From the NCBI GenBank assembly GCA_920105625.2, contig OV050030.1, positions 29,754,516 through 29,818,515 on the forward strand: a stretch of DNA of 64,000 nucleotides, in the 5' to 3' direction. How positions within the stretch are numbered: the first letter of the stretch is position 1; each line of letters begins with the position of its first letter. The notes below the pieces were generated by a model. The model was given only the letters and a program-made list of their open reading frames with translations, was not told where the DNA came from and did not search any database. This DNA comes from Clusia tigrina. Taxonomy: Eukaryota > Arthropoda > Insecta > Diptera > Clusiidae. This document shows positions 24,985-35,673 of this stretch, piece after piece. The position numbers and the translations under genes are program-made.

Positions 24985-26067
24985 CCTTTATGCAGATTTC
25001 CAGTAGACATCTCGTAGGATGTCAACGCTTTTTACGAATTTAAGCACTGCTGTCAGCCCCATTCGTGAGATGTCTTCCAATCTCCCAAATTGTAGAGATA
25101 CAATGATGAGTTGCAAAAAAGAATGGATAGGTCTAACTGAGATGTATAAAATTAGAGAAAATTCCCTCTTATGGTACACTAACGCTTCTAAGATAATGGA
25201 CGGAACTGGGTCAAGAGTAATTGGGCCCAGAAGCAACTACTGGGAGCCAATGGGGATTTTTCAAGCGGAGATTCACGCTATTGAAAGATTTGCCCAGATC
25301 AACGTTGACAGGAAATATCAGGGGAAAAACATCGTGATAATATACAATAGTCAAGCAGCACTCAAGAGTTTGAGGTCTAAACTTGTATGGGACTGTATTG
25401 GGAAACTGCACTCCCTAGATAGTATGAATAAATTATCTCGAATGTGGATACCAGGCCACATAGGAATGGAGGGAAATGAGAAGGCTGATAGCTTAGCAAG
25501 AAAAGTTGCGGCCTCGGAGTTCAACGGTCCTGAACCCTACTGTGGACTATCACCCAATACCACTCGAGGTCTGCTGAGGAAGTGTACAGATGCAAAACGA
25601 AGTCAAACCTGGAAAACTCTTCCGAGATTAAGACAGTCTTCTGGGAGATTTTAATCCTAAAAGAGCCAAGGAGTTAATAAATATGCCTCGGAGTAAATTA
25701 GGAATCATAAGAATCGGTATTTTAAGCGGACATTGTGGACTTAACTACCATATGAATAAGTTGGGTGTATTTTCAGATGCCATCTGTCGATTCTCTAGAG
25801 AAAGTAACGAAACCTCACAGCACCTGATGACAGGTCGCATACCATTGGCACACAAAAGACTCATGTGGTTTGGAGAATATATCTTAGAAATGAGCAAGAT
25901 TCCTGAACTTGATTCCTCCAAAATATATATAAATTCCTATCGAAAATAAACCTGACATAAGATTTGTAGATGAGACTATCCTCATCTTTCAAATAAATAG
26001 GGGTATCACAATAGATGTTTCAGGTCGCGGTGTATAGCACCCTTAAATAAATCTAATCTAATCTAAT
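24985..26067 (+). mobile_element. 5'-truncated RNase H LINE, (AATCT)-tailed family
   Basis: The plus-strand frame 25019-25654 is an RNase H domain: ENSLLWYTNASK, IFQAEIHAIERFAQINVD, NIVIIYNSQAALKSL and LSRMWIPGHIGMEGNEKADS. The catalytic Asp positions normally seen as YTDGS and SDSQAA are Asn here (YTNAS, YNSQAA). A second frame (25683-25949) is the C-terminal part (GILSGHCGLNYHMNKLGVF). The 3' UTR has GGTATCACAATAGATG, CAGGTCGCGGTGTATA and an AATCT tail at 26045-26067. It matches the copy at 6292-7985 in inverse orientation. RT and endonuclease are absent. Confidence 0.85.
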
Positions 26068-26199
26068 GGTCGAAAATGCAAAAAATCGCTATTTCAATTA
26101 TCTCGAAAAACAGACGACCTAGGGAAAAACGAACTCCGGACTCGGAATCAGCATCGAAAATTACCCTAGGAACTCCCTTTGGTTGCTCAGGTACAAAAC

Positions 26200-26690
26200 C
26201 GTGTATTACTGTGTAATTAACACAACTAACAGAGAAAAAAATGAAATAATTATCAATAATGTGCACATTTCCATCTTTAAAGAAGCCACAAGAAAAATGA
26301 CATGAAACCGATATTAGTAAATAAGAATACTTTCAAAGATAAGAATCAGCAACCAAAGAGAGATTATAACTCCATAACTATAAAAAATCAGTTGGAAAAG
26401 AAGTAAAATCACACAAAAAACAAATAAATCGCATAAATCATAAATCAATAATGGCTATTTGTTCATAATAAAATAAGCCACACGAAACAATCCTAAAAAC
26501 TAAAACGAGACTGATCTGAATACATAGAGATACTCCCAAAGAGTGTAGCAAAAAATCCCAAATAGGAACAATATCTCCATAGGAAGGAGCCCTATTCGAT
26601 AATGAAATAAGTTTGAATTGAAAAAAGTTGAGAAGGAATTAAAACGACATTAAAATAGAGGAATGAAAGAATATTTAAAACTTTCTAATA
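26200..26690. repeat. Degenerate ~205-bp repeat, right part
   Basis: Contains GTTCATAATAAAATAAGCC near 26460, ACTCCCAAAGAGTGTAGC near 26533 and GCCCTATTCGATAATGAAAT near 26590. The order matches the repeat units at 24600-24870. The interval 26070-26200 between LINE tail and repeat holds unrelated sequence. Confidence 0.45.
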
Positions 26691-26704
26691 ATAATATACA
26701 TTAT

Positions 26705-27535
26705 ATAGGGTCCGCCAAATAACTTTTTTTTTTTAAACAGGGAGCAAAACATCGAGTGTAGCTTCGGCTGTGTTGCACGTAGCGCCGTCCTGTTGAAACC
26801 AAATGTTGCCAACATCCTCCTCTTCAATTTTTGTGAACAAAAATTTGTTCAACATGGCCCGATAACTATCGCCATTGACTGTAACGGCCACTCCTTGCTC
26901 ATTTTCGAAGAAAAATGGCCCAATTATGCCTCTGGACCAAAATCCGCACCAAACAGTGACTCGTTTTGTGTGCATCGGCTTTTCAATGTATGCGTGCGGG
27001 TTTTCTGTGCCCAAAATGCGACAATTTTGCTTGTTTACATACCCGCCAAGATCAAAATGACCTTCATCTGAAAAGATGATTTTTGTGGCAAAATCGGCAT
27101 CTTCTGTAAGTCGATCGCAGGCCCACTTAGCTAAGCGAAAACGCATTGGATGTTCAGTTGGCTTCAACTCCTGAACCAATTGGACTTTGTGTGGCGTCAT
27201 ACCAAGGTCTTTATGCAAAAAATCGTCTGAATGATGTCTCCGAAGTGTTCAATTGTTGAGAACGACGGTGAATTGATGTTGATGGCGCTTCACGCACACT
27301 TTCTGCCACAACAGCAATATTCTCGGGTGTACGCACTGTTTTTGGCTTTTCATGCTTTGGTTTATCGATGAGGATGCCAGTTTCTTTCACTTTTTTCACA
27401 AGATAACGAACATACGGAGCTGACGGTGCTTCTCTTCTTCCAAAATCCGTACCCAATTTTCGCACACATTCCATCATCCAATTAGAACAGGTGCGCCGTT
27501 TGTATACCGCTCTTTTGGTTGGTATTACAAATTGG
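26705..27535 (-). mobile_element. Tc1/mariner-superfamily transposase pseudogene
   Basis: The N-terminal part (27477-27211) has ECVRKLGTDFGRREAPSAPY and VRYLVKKVKETGILIDKPKH, a helix-turn-helix DNA-binding region, then TPENIAVVAESVREAPSTSI. After one extra base near 27215 the frame shifts to 27218-26733: HKDLGMTPHKVQLVQELKP, IIFSDEGHFDLGGYVNKQNC (first catalytic Asp) and GNIWFQQDGATCNTAEATL (second Asp). The protein stops at LLPV, before the third acidic residue, so it cannot be active. Next to the end lies TATAGGGTCCGCCAAATAAC (26703 on), probably the terminal inverted repeat. The closest known type is the mariner-like transposase common in dipteran genomes. Confidence 0.85.
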
Positions 27536-27539
27536 AATA

Positions 27540-27765
27540 TTCTTGTGTGGCGGCCCAGTAAGAGAGATTTATAAATACGTGAATTTCCCCTATCGTGCAG
27601 CTCGCGATGTTTTCAATGTTTTGGAAAATTGTTTTGCCTAGTGTCTTCCATCTTCTTCTGGACAGAGCCGAACAGGCGCATAGGAAGTGTTCCACGGTTT
27701 CCCTTTCTAAATGGTTTCCTCAGCTCCGACAACTGGTATTGGACATAATTATCTCTTAAATGACT
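27540..27765 (-). mobile_element. LINE C-terminal zinc-knuckle fragment
   Basis: The minus strand in two frames gives CGAEETI, RETVEHFLCACSALSRRRWK and TLGKTIFQNIENIASCTIGE. This matches the CxxC...HLLCxCPALxRRR terminal segment seen in the LINEs near 31.8 and 57.0 kb. It directly abuts the mariner-like pseudogene on its lower side. Frameshifted relic. Confidence 0.6.
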
Positions 27766-28454
27766 ATCCACTTACTTGGTAAGGTTTTCTTCGCTCCAAT
27801 GAAACTTGCTACACCCACAACTGTTCTTCGCCACATTTGTTCGGGCCTAGTCATACTTCCAGAACTATATTAGCGGATTATATTGAAGTAAAAATTTCAC
27901 ATTATTATTATTGCAATCTCTTAAAAATAGTGAACTACCCGCTTCCATTTGAAGAATTATTCTAGGTAGGGACTACCACAGACTTCCTATAATATTCTCA
28001 TATAAATCTGGATAATAACTTTATTTGACTGTAGGCTAATTTGAGAATAAATATCCTGAAAATTATTTAGCCAATAAAATTAATAGTCAATGGTTTTTCA
28101 ATCACACATTTTCGCTTCATTAATAGAATGACTTCTAACTATTGAGCATTTAAATAAAGGCTTATCGGGTAGACCACTATCAAACTTCTTATCTAGTGAT
28201 ATAGGAATTGACCTTTAATAAAAAATACAAATTTTTAATTTCATAATACAGGGTGTGTTGAATGTACGTATAAGGCAATAATGAACTGCGTAAGATACTG
28301 ATCAAAGCTACCAGTCGATTCATCATTTTCTCTGACAGTAGGGCTCCAAAAAAGTTTTGAAAAGTTCAATGTTGTACCCAGGATCATATATTAACCCTTT
28401 TCCAAAAAGAAAATACTCATTATGTGATTACTCGCACCAAGTAAGTGTAGCGCA
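27766..28454. other. Intergenic, upstream region of CRAL-TRIO copy 3
   Basis: No coding frame. From about 27985 the sequence matches 34150 onward (CTTCCTATAATATTCT...ATATAAATC, then CATCATTTT and AGG.CTCCAAA), that is, the distal upstream region of copy 4. This is the left part of the copy 3/copy 4 duplication. Confidence 0.5.
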
Positions 28455-28585
28455 GATAAGTACACTTGATAAGAAAAAGCACACCTGCAGCACGACAGAC
28501 CAACTCTCTTATCAAGTTATACACTCGCGCCGCATAATAAAATCGATAATTCTGACACAAAGTCCGCGAAATTTTCGCATTAGTT
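28455..28585 (+). promoter_or_regulatory. Promoter region of CRAL-TRIO copy 3 with three GATA-type sites
   Basis: GATAAG occurs at 28455-28460 and 28468-28473, and CTTATC at 28508-28513. A TATA-like CATAATAAAAT is at 28533-28543. The block GCGAAATTTTCGCATTAGTT (from 28566) is shared in form with copies 4 and 5. Spacing to the ATG at 28628 (120 nt from CTTATC, 95 nt from CATAATAAAAT) is almost identical in copy 4. Confidence 0.5.
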
Positions 28586-28627
28586 TCGCATTCACCTCAA
28601 CGCGTGGCTGTTGTAAATTTCGGAACC

Positions 28628-29700
28628 ATGGGTCATACACGTCCACTCACACCAGAACTGCAAAAGGCGGCTATCGAGCAACTGAATGAAGTACCGGAAA
28701 ATATACCTGGCGATATTGAGGCACTGAAGGAGTGGATTAAGCAGCAGCCCCATTTACGTGCTCGGACCGATGACCAGTTTCTGTTGTCCTTTCTGCGCGG
28801 CTGTAAGTACAGCTTGGAGAAGACCAAATCGAAACTGGACAAGTTTCACACGCTGCGCACAAAGTACCCCCAGTACTTTCGTTGCACCGATGTGGATGCA
28901 CCCAAATTTCGCAATATTGTCCGCTTGGGGTGGGTACAAAATGTCTTTTCAATTGCTGTGTTTAAAATAATTCATCCTCTCTATTAGCGTTATGACCTAT
29001 TTGCCTAAACCTTTGCAAGAGCATGGTCCACGCATAGCTGTAATGCGGGGAGGCTTATATCCAGCCGAAGAATACGCCTTTGAAGATATATCTCTTGTTC
29101 TGTGTGCCATGCAAGAAATTATCATGCTCGAAGATGACTACGCTAATATCAATGGTATCGCTTCCCTTATGGATTTGGAAAAAGCTACAGCCGGGCATTT
29201 CTTCCAAATGACACCGAGTGTCATGAAAAAAATGACAGCATTTTCTGAAGAAGCGATTCCTCTGCGTCCGAAAGCCACACATTTCTTCAATACTCCCACC
29301 GGTTTTGAGACAATATTTAATTTTGTGAAGCCAATGCTAACGGTGAAGCAACAAAATCGGGTGAGAGATATAGATATATATATAATAATTCATATTGACA
29401 ACAATGCTATATAAAATATGTAAAATATTTCGTTCCCCACAGCTCTTTGTACATGGCAGCAAATTGGAGCTGATGCATAAACAGATTCCCCAAAAATATC
29501 TACCCAAGGAATACGGTGGCGAGAATGGAAGCATTGAGGAGAGCATTGCTTACTGGGACAAGAAAATGGATGATTACCGGGACTACTTCAAAGATAATGT
29601 TAATTACGGCACGGATGAGAAACTGCGACTTGGAAAGCCCATCGATTTTGATACCATATTTGGACTAGAAGGTTCCTTTAGAAAACTGAATGTGGATTAG
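28628..29700 (+). CDS. CRAL-TRIO (alpha-tocopherol-transfer-like) protein, copy 3
   Basis: Exons 28628-28929, 28988-29360 and 29443-29700 (introns 58 and 82 nt) encode 310 aa. I chose the ATG at 28628 (ACCATGG context) because MGHTRPLTPELQKAAIEQLN aligns with the starts of copies 2, 4 and 5; an in-frame upstream codon at 28604 lies in the 5' UTR. N-terminal helices: LRARTDDQFLLSFLRGCKYS, LEKTKSKLDKFHTLR. Ligand domain: GPRIAVMRGGLYPAEEYAFE, IIMLEDDYANINGIASLMDL, FFNTPTGFETIFNFVKPML. Last exon: LPKEYGGENGSIEES, YRDYFKDNVNYGTDEKLRLG, GSFRKLNVD. Probable cytosolic carrier of a hydrophobic ligand. Close tandem duplicate of copy 4; introns and flanks also align. Intact. Confidence 0.93.
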
Positions 29701-29758
29701 TGGAAGTATTTCATTATATGCACTCGTGATGGTTTCCTGTAGTTTGGAAATTCATTGA

Positions 29759-29764
29759 AATAAA
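29759..29764 (+). terminator. Poly(A) signal of CRAL-TRIO copy 3
   Basis: AATAAA 59 nt after the stop codon. The equivalent AATAAA lies 61 nt after the stop in copy 4. Confidence 0.7.
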
Positions 29765-30009
29765 TGTGATTTTTGTATGACAGTTTTGCATGAACAGTTT
29801 TATTGTTGTTTCTTAGGTAAATAATCGTATATCTTAAAATAATGAAGAACTATTATATATAAAACACCACAATTATGAGTATCCTCAATTATGTGAGACT
29901 ATAATGAGCTTATTTATTCTATCTGACATTGTTCGATTGTTGTTACAGTTACAATGCATATGTATTTCTTCAAATCAAAATATTAAAATGTTTTTGAAGG
30001 TATTTATCG

Positions 30010-30580
30010 GATAGCCAAGTTGCCATTAGGGCACTTACCTCTTATCAGGTAAATTCGAAACTGGTATGGGAGTGCATCAAAAAACTTTTTTGGCCCAGAA
30101 CGCTACTGTAGTGTAGTCAATGGCAAGCTGTTCAACCAGCTTAGGATCGATGAGGGACACCATTGGGTTAACACACCAGGCCTAAGGGTATTAAAGAGTC
30201 TGCTAGCGACATACCACCTAAAAAGATTCGAATCACTCATCAATCTCTCTACGAATAATTAAGATGATGACAGGCCTACTCACAGGACACTGTAAACTGA
30301 ACTCACATATGGTGAGGATGGGGGTCACTTTGGAAGGCTCCTGCAGATTCTGTATGGAGGAAGAGAAGACGTCTTTGCATGTCTTGACAGAATGTCCGGC
30401 TCTCATGCACACCCGCAGGAAATACTTGGAATTCTTCCAGGGCTCTGCCAGTGATGTGAAACCTGTGGAGCCAAAACTTTTGATCACGTTTATCCAGAGG
30501 ATAGGACTCAAAGATGTACTTTGAACCTCTAATGGGGGGCAGAATAGATCGAAAGGTCGCGGTGCTTTAAATGCACTACA
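30010..30580 (+). mobile_element. LINE 3'-end fragment (RNase H end and zinc knuckle)
   Basis: Plus-strand frames give the end of an RNase H domain (QVAIRALTSY, SKLVWECIKKL near 30020-30085). The C-terminal segment at 30264-30524 follows: MMTGLLTGHCKLNSHMVRMG, GSCRFCMEEEKTSLHVLTEC and PALMHTRRKYLEFFQG, a CxxC-type knuckle. The 3' UTR holds AATAGATCGAAAGGTCGCGG, related in style to but distinct from the (AATCT)-tailed family. It is 5'-truncated. Confidence 0.7.
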
Positions 30581-31277
30581 CACAATAGTAAGGTATTTAA
30601 ATTTTGTCCAGTCTGATGATGTGGTCTATAGATCATTTACAGATCATTTAATATACATTTCCTACTTCTATTCAAGTTTAGATCTTAATATAAAATTATA
30701 TTTGAGCACTGAAGATTATATATTAAGTGAGAGAGAACTTTGTAGATCTTTATATGGAATACTTAGGAACAAGGATAAAGAACAAATTTCATATATGATA
30801 CGAGTATATATATTATTGTTGGAAATATCAAACTGGCAACTCCAAAGTAATGAAGTAATGCTACTAAGTTCCACCTTATTGGAACCTCTATTCTCTATGT
30901 TGTAAGTTAAGGTTATAATCAGTACTTTAAAGTTGTAAGTTAAGGTTATAATCAGTACTCTCCGGGAGGCTTTTATCTTCCCGGAGATTTTCACTTTGCT
31001 TGCAGCATTTTTGTCAAAACTTAAGAGAGCGGTAGTGGACCATTTTCAAGAAGTAAAGAAAGCTGAAGTTGGCTTAGAACAATGTCAATATTCCGTTTAC
31101 ACGTAGAGGTGCATGCGCTTTCAACCATGGCGATGTTGATTGCTGCCAAATTTTATTCATTTATCATCATTAGAAACAAGTATGTATAAGAAAATTTTCG
31201 ATGGGATTCCCAGAGTTGAATATAATGGATGTGATCCACCCCATTCCTTCCGAATGGCTTTGTGTGCTCAACATACT
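30581..31277. other. Intergenic with a 33-bp tandem duplication
   Basis: GTTGTAAGTTAAGGTTATAA followed by TCAGTACT starts at 30899 and 30932, two copies 33 bp apart. Otherwise AT-rich with no gene; the plus-strand frame at 30621-30905 has no recognisable motif. Confidence 0.5.
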
Positions 31278-31514
31278 TTGCGGATATAATTTGTAACTGT
31301 AACATTTATATAATATTTGGCTTAAGAAGTTTGTCCTAATTTTTAACATATATCAACAGAGGTCGTGACCCCCAAAAGGTCCCATTTTTTTTTGGTTAGA
31401 GTACACTAGCACTGTGAGTCTTCGTGTGAAATTTCCTTGACGAATCTTGTATAGAGACCCAGTAATGAATATTGCCAATAATAATAATCTGCCCATATTG
31501 TGCATGCACACTAG

Positions 31515-33900
31515 TAAGTAGGTAGGTAGGTAGGAGTGGCAGCATCGTTTGCAAAAACACACTTGAGCACACATAATGGCCTATTGTGATACCACGTTGT
31601 GGCTCCGTTCAAGCACTGACTAAAAATTTCTCTTACTTGGGATGGTGATAGTCAGCGCAAGGACAGAGCCAGGAAAGGCACGAGTCCCACATTATGTGGC
31701 AGGAAGCTATTCTTACAGTTTGATGAACCTTGCTACGTCCCTAATATTAAAGGATGACAGCTCTGTCAGGCTTGTAAGAAATGGGGCACCAAAGGTGCGA
31801 TTTCTTCTTCTGCTCAAGAATGGGCAGTGGCATAAGAGGTGGAGAACCGTCTCGTCCTCCTTCTCCTCGGAACCACAGCCTCGTCAAAAATCGTTTGAGA
31901 GTAGGCCCAGTCTTTCTGCGAGTCTTTCCAGTACGCAGTGGTCGGTCAAAACCCACACAGCTGTCGACAGTGATACGCGATCAAGTCGAAGAAGTTGATT
32001 GGTTCTGTGTTTGTCCATTCTTGCACAACTTAATCTAGCCGTGAGGCAGGATTCCTTGTCAACTCAGAATTTGTAGGCGTCAGCCAAGTATTTCCGTTTG
32101 ATATCGAGCTTGGCTGTTGCCAGTGGGATGCCGATATTTACGGAGGGCTGAATTTCGTGCAGTAGCGTGCCTGCCTCGGCAAGCTCGTCCGTCTCGCAGT
32201 TGCCCGGGATGTCGCTATGTTCCGGAACCCAGACTAGGTGCACCCCTCTCATTTAGAGTTGTTCGACATTCATGAACAAGCCTTGGTTTAGCTGCTTGAT
32301 AAATGGCCATGACATCAGCCTGAAAAGCGCTGCAAAATAGTCAGGAAAACGAAGGGAGATTTTTAAGTCCAGTTTTTCAGAACAGATCGGCAGCGGTGAC
32401 TCGACCCCCAATTTTGGAACTGTCGGTATAGATATCGACCGTTTCACCGATTATGTCTTTTGAAGTCCAGTCATTTCTGCTGAGAATAGTGAAGTGGAAC
32501 TCCTTGCTCAAATCGGGATAGACCGATATGTAATCGATAAAGTTGGGGACAGGTGGATCCTGATTCAGAATAGAGGCATGGCCCGTCAGGGTTAAGCGCC
32601 AATGCGAAAGAGCGTTGAGTCTAATCGCTGTCAACTTGGCTTGTTGCTTAACCAGGAGCCCCGAAGGGAGCCAGTGCAGCATGGCAACAAGTGCTTTCGT
32701 AGGTGTAGTACAAAGAGCACCAGTGATCAGTTGAGCAATGGATCTTCTGATTTTATCGAGGGGTTGATTTTGCAAGTTTTTTCGAGAGCTTGCCACCAAA
32801 AGACAGACCCGTTGGGTTCGACGATGACCGTGTAGAGCCAGAGCACGACTCGAGGACGAATTCCCCATCTTGCTTCAACTGCTCTTCTACAGCAGTATAC
32901 AGCGCACGTTGCTTTACGGGCCCTCTCAGCTAAATTGGCCTTACAATTAAGCTTTGGGTCTTGAATCAGGCCTAAGTACTTAACGTGTGTGCTCAAAGAG
33001 AGCGAAGTTCCGTTTAGACTAGTCATTGTAAACCTTGGAATGAAAGCATAGTCTCGGTTTTGGATTGGTTAACCCCAAGTTCGAATTCACGACACCAGTT
33101 CAACACAATAGAGAGTGAATAGTTAAGTTTTTCGGAAAGTGTTTGGGGGAATTTGCCGGATGCCGCGATTGCTATGTCGCCGCATAGGCTATCACTTTGC
33201 ATCCAGTAGATTCCAATCTCACCAGTAGTGTGTTAACTGCCAGGTTCGATAAAACACCCCCTTGCGGCGTGTCCCTGTTAACCACCCTCCTTGATTGGGC
33301 ACTGCCGATTATGGATGTGATGATTCTAGATTTTAGTAGAAGCTCTATCAATTTAAAAAGGCCAATGTCCAGGTGAAGATTATAGAGTTCGGAAATGACA
33401 GCGTTGGGGCATACATTGTGGATAGCTCCCTCGATCCCCAGAAATGTGGCAGGTGTGAATTCCTTGAACGCCAAGGATTTGTCAACTTGAGAAATAAGAG
33501 AATGAAGTGCTGTTTCAACCGAATTGCCATTAGAGTAGGCGTGTTGAGATACAGAGAGAAAAGAAGGGTTGATCGAAGTCCTGATATGTAGGTCAAGCAC
33601 TCTTTCTAAAACCTTGAGAAGAAAGGATTTTAGACTTATGGGTCTGTAATCCTTCGGTTTGGTGTGTGAGGCCTTCCCCACTTTAGGGATGAAGACCACC
33701 CGAGCCGTGCGCCATCCTATGGGAATATATTGCAATCTAAGGCTTGCATTGTATATTTGTATCATCCATGGAAGGATAATCTCTTCACCATTTTGGATAT
33801 CGGCAGGAATGATGCCATCCGGCCTTTTGTAGTTAGTTTTACAGCTGGATCTTATCCGAGGTAATTCTTTATAAAGCCCGCCCGATGAAGTCGACAAAAA
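31515..33900 (-). mobile_element. RNase H-bearing LINE, (CCTA)-tailed family, decayed copy
   Basis: Minus-strand frames run from RT at 33897 (ARVVFIPKVGKASHTKPKDY, RPISLKSFLLKVLERVLDLH, RVVNRDTPQGGVLSNLAVNT). The catalytic box is altered: the region usually read as DIEGAFNN is GIEGAIHN, and YADD is YAAT at a frame break. Then come KYLGLIQDPKLNCKANLAER (33026 down) and RNase H pieces (TVDIYTDSSKIG, GVHLVWVPEHSDIPGNCETD). Near 31750-31900 is the knuckle SNDFCRGCGSEEEDETVLHL, LCHCPFLSRRR. The 3' UTR includes GTGGTATCACAATAGGCC and ends in an AGGT (plus-strand) repeat at 31515-31534. Many frame breaks. 5'-truncated: no endonuclease. Confidence 0.85.
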
Positions 33901-35402
33901 AGGTGCCGAAGACCTTCACGAAATCCAAAAAGAGAATGTATAGAGAGATACCACATGTACCACACTTTGTTCTACAATAATCCTCGGTGTTTATGTGATT
34001 GACATAGGAAAATCCTGGACGGCAATCTGCTCAGTTTGAACATACTTTGAAGTACCTCCTGATATGTCTTAGGGGTTTTCTCTCCAGAACTTGCGGATAT
34101 AATTTGTAACTGTAACATTGTTTATGACATGGAAGACTGAGTCACCTACGCTTCCTATAATATTCTTATATAAATCAGGATTACTTTTATATAAATCAGG
34201 ATTTCATCTTATTTCCTTTTAGGCAAATTTTTTAATCACTGTTAACATAATCTGATAATTATATAAGTAAGGTAATAAATCGATTCTTTATCAGTCAGAT
34301 ATCATTTTTTATATTCCTAATGAGACTTATCACGAATAAACAATTGATTGAATGCAAAAGTCTTATCAGATAGACTACGACTACTATAAAACGTATAAGT
34401 TAGCGACATAAAAATTAGCCTTTTATAATGTATGAACAATTACAATTTAACTACACGGGGTGTGTTCAAATTTAGTATACATACTGCAGAGAGAGAGAGA
34501 GAGAGAGAGTCAGGACCAGAGAACACAGAGAACCGACACTTAAACGTCAAATTTTCTGACGTTTAAAAAAACGGTCTTTGTTTATCATTAGTTGCTATAT
34601 GGATAGGTTTGTTTATCATTGATTCTGAAGAAAATCAGCCACACTACTATAGTTTGCGCATATGTAAGTGTGCGCACAACGAGAGACGTTCAAGTGTCGC
34701 GTCTCTGGTGCCTCTGGTCAAAACATGCTTCCATAAAGCGAGTACTTAAATCGATTCATCATTTTGTCTTAATTATATATTCGCTGTAATAGGACTCCAA
34801 ACAATTATTTAAATGTTCAATTTTTTATGTGGGCCAGTGAAGCAAAGGGATGTTGATGAAACCATATAAAAGTTCTAAGTTCTTACTTCAGAACCCTGTA
34901 AAGTGCCAATAAATGTTCGCAATCATTTCATAAATTTAACTCAATACTTTGACTAATTTAATCTCTTTATTGAACATGACAATAAAACTAACTTTGATAA
35001 CCGTTCGTCTGACTTTCTACCCATCTGGTTATCTGGAGCGTATACCTCAGTGGATTTGAACTTTATACTGATGGTCTCAGATGAGTGTTTTAGTTTCCCT
35101 TAACATCTAAGGCGAATTTACTTTAGGCCATGGTTTGCATATTTGTATTTTTCGAAAATAGTTCCTACAATTTGGTACAATCTTCATTGACCAAAGAAAC
35201 CTCAACATTAGTTTTGATCCGAAGTCTTCAGTTAGCAAATGTTCCAGATATGAAGTAGTGTACTTCCCTCTTACTCTATGAGAATCCTATGAATATGATT
35301 TGGAATATTAAAACCTTTCCGCAAATGTTTTACTGATATCTCAATGGCTTCAAAAGTGATATTTAAAAAGTTTACTATATAAATATGAATAAACCATGAA
35401 GT
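33901..35402. other. Intergenic, displaced distal upstream region of CRAL-TRIO copy 4
   Basis: No coding frame. About 34150-34480 and 34740-34830 match the upstream region of copy 3. A (GA)n run lies at 34491-34511. The part from about 34830 has no detectable counterpart near copy 3. Confidence 0.45.
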
Positions 35403-35673
35403 TTAAATTGCTTCTCATGTATAATATAAAGGAACAATCAGAAGGACGCAGCTACAAATACTGCCAGGCTTGATCTCAAAAATGCTTCTTTCTAAATAGT
35501 ATTTTTCTCTTCGAATCGAGATCCTCAGTAACTAGTACTCTCTCCCCAGCCCCTTGCAGTCATAATTAATTATGGTACCATTTTTGAACCCAAGCTCGGG
35601 GCAGGATTTGTACCTGCGACCCTCTGATTGTTCCTATATACTATATCCCATCCTTAGATGAGAAGCAATTTAA
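35403..35673. mobile_element. Fold-back MITE with long inverted repeats and TTAA ends
   Basis: Left end TTAAATTGCTTCTCAT (35403-35418) is the exact reverse complement of the right end (35658-35673). Inward, GGAACAATCAGAAGGACGCA and GCTACAAATACTGCC on the left pair imperfectly with GGCAGGATTTGTACCTGCGA and CCCTCTGATTGTTCC on the right. The element can therefore fold into a long imperfect hairpin about 270 nt overall. No protein. Its TTAA termini suggest piggyBac-type mobilisation, which is inference. The right TTAA is also the target site of the neighbouring piggyBac. Confidence 0.8.

Noticed and set aside
28604..28627. Upstream in-frame start for CRAL-TRIO copy 3
   Set aside because: The ATG at 28628 has a better context and aligns with the starts of copies 2, 4 and 5.
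35590..35640. tRNA-like T-arm (GGATTTGTACCTGCGACC)
   Set aside because: It is one arm of the fold-back MITE and no cloverleaf can be built around it.
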